This document shows, in pieces, positions 6,147 to 6,999 of a stretch of 6,999 bases of DNA. The stretch is from JBECKR01 sp040235415 (GTDB lineage: Bacteria > Acidobacteriota > Polarisedimenticolia > Polarisedimenticolales > Polarisedimenticolaceae). The notes under the pieces are model-generated. The model made no database searches, was not told the DNA's origin, and saw nothing but the letters and a program-made list of their open reading frames with translations. Every line of letters begins with the position of its first letter. Positions within the stretch are counted from its first letter, which is position 1. The DNA lies in contig JBECKR010000435.1 of assembly GCA_040235415.1 (NCBI GenBank), forward strand, positions 1-6,999. Reading direction: 5' to 3'. A program made the translations under genes and the position numbers.

Positions 6147-6998
6147 GTGAACGCAGTCGCAACGCCGTGGCGCCGGGTCCCGGTGCTCGTGAGGGCACCG
6201 ATCGCGGCGATGGCGGTCCTGGTCGCCGCGGTCTACCCGACATCGTTCCTGCTGCAGCTGAACCTGCACGTTCTGCCGGGGCTGCCGTGGGCGGTCGTGC
6301 CGGGGGCGGCGTATCTCACCCTGCTGTGGCGCTACATCGGCGGCTGGGGGCCGCCGGCGGCTTCCGCCGGGGAGCGGGAACGGTATCGCCGCTTCCGGCC
6401 GCTACGGTCGGCGGGACGAGCGTGGGTGTGGGTCTCCGGCGCCGCGCTCGGCGCGACGATCTCCGGCTTCACCATGATCAAGCTCATGACGGAGAGCGGC
6501 GGCGTGCAGCAGACCGCGCTCTTGGACGCGCTCGCACCGCTGCCGGCGACGACGGTCCTGCCGCTGCTCGCCATGATGGTCGGGATGACCGCGTTCTTCG
6601 AGGAGGCGGCGTTCCGCGGCCACATGCAGGTCCGGCTCGAGGAGCGCTACCGGCCGTGGCTGGCGGTCTTCCTCACGGCGCTGCTGTTCGCGGCGGTTCA
6701 TTCCCCGGCGCCCGGGCAGCTGCCGCTGTTCGTGTTCGGCTCGCTCGGCTGGGGCGTGCTCGCGTATCTCTCGGGCTCGATCGTGCCGACGGTCGTGGTG
6801 CACGGCGCGGTCGACGGCGCGATGTTCCTGTGGGTCTGGATGAGGCCCGACGCGTTCCGGTCGCTCCTCGAGCGCAACGTGCTGCAAACCGGGGTCGACG
6901 GCCCGTTCGAGGCCTGGGTCGCGATCGCGGTCGTCGGAACGGCGGCGACGATCTTCGGCCTCGTGCGGCTCTCGAGGCGGCGGGCCCGCACGTCCTAG
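6147..6998 (+). CDS. CPBP-family intramembrane metalloprotease (CAAX protease / Rce1-like)
   Basis: The protein has 283 residues from a GTG start with GGAGG 8 nt upstream, ending in TAG at 6996-6998, just inside the window. About eight hydrophobic segments are visible. The three family signatures are in order: motif 1 E152-E153-x3-R157 (FFEEAAFRG), motif 2 F181-x3-H185 (FAAVHS), and motif 3 H219-x3-D223 (HGAVDG). Motif 3 ends in Asp instead of the more usual Asn, a variant that occurs in the family. All expected metal and catalytic residues are therefore present and an active enzyme is plausible. In bacteria such proteins act in membrane peptide processing, bacteriocin self-protection or signalling, and the specific substrate cannot be read from sequence. 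It is divergent from tetR across a 136-nt region. I see no good + strand -35/-10 pair in 6050-6133, so its promoter is unidentified. Confidence 0.9.
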   Translation: MNAVATPWRRVPVLVRAPIAAMAVLVAAVYPTSFLLQLNLHVLPGLPWAVVPGAAYLTLLWRYIGGWGPPAASAGERERYRRFRPLRSAGRAWVWVSGAALGATISGFTMIKLMTESGGVQQTALLDALAPLPATTVLPLLAMMVGMTAFFEEAAFRGHMQVRLEERYRPWLAVFLTALLFAAVHSPAPGQLPLFVFGSLGWGVLAYLSGSIVPTVVVHGAVDGAMFLWVWMRPDAFRSLLERNVLQTGVDGPFEAWVAIAVVGTAATIFGLVRLSRRRARTS

Positions 6999-6999
6999 C

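Overview
This window is a high-GC stretch of a bacterial chromosome or contig, about two thirds G+C by eye. The organism is probably Gram-negative: two proteins carry Sec signal peptides and one of these looks like an outer-membrane beta-barrel ending in an aromatic residue. Genes use GGAGG-type ribosome binding sites and a mix of ATG and GTG starts. The phylum cannot be fixed from sequence alone; an Acidobacteriota, Myxococcota or other delta-like, or proteobacterial origin would all fit. No RNA genes, insertion sequences, CRISPR arrays or long repeats were seen.

Layout. The left edge (1-938, + strand) holds the 3' part of a multi-pass membrane protein of unassigned family, possibly ABC-2 permease-like. 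It converges on a three-gene minus-strand operon (5362 down to 969). In transcription order the operon encodes an MMPL/RND-superfamily exporter, a periplasmic LolA-like 'outer membrane lipoprotein-sorting' protein, and a probable outer-membrane beta-barrel. The first two genes overlap by 29 nt and the last two are 16 nt apart. Upstream on the same strand is a TetR-family repressor (5420-6010). On the far side, read on the + strand, is a CPBP-type intramembrane metalloprotease (6147-6998).

How it fits together. The operon looks like a trans-envelope device for a hydrophobic or lipidic substrate: an inner-membrane proton-driven pump, a periplasmic lipid-binding-fold protein and an outer-membrane protein. 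It has no membrane-fusion protein and no TolC-like channel. The control region is unusually legible. A near-consensus sigma70 promoter (TTGACT, 17 nt, TATACT) lies directly before tetR and places the transcription start on or next to the tetR ATG, so the repressor mRNA is predicted to be leaderless. A pseudo-palindrome overlaps the -35 element and spacer of that promoter. A closely related, perfect 9-bp inverted repeat lies just before the exporter gene. A hairpin plus T8 terminator spans the tetR stop codon and separates the two units. Together these suggest one TetR protein that represses both itself and the exporter operon through paired operators. Functions are read from motifs and family resemblance; nothing was searched against databases.
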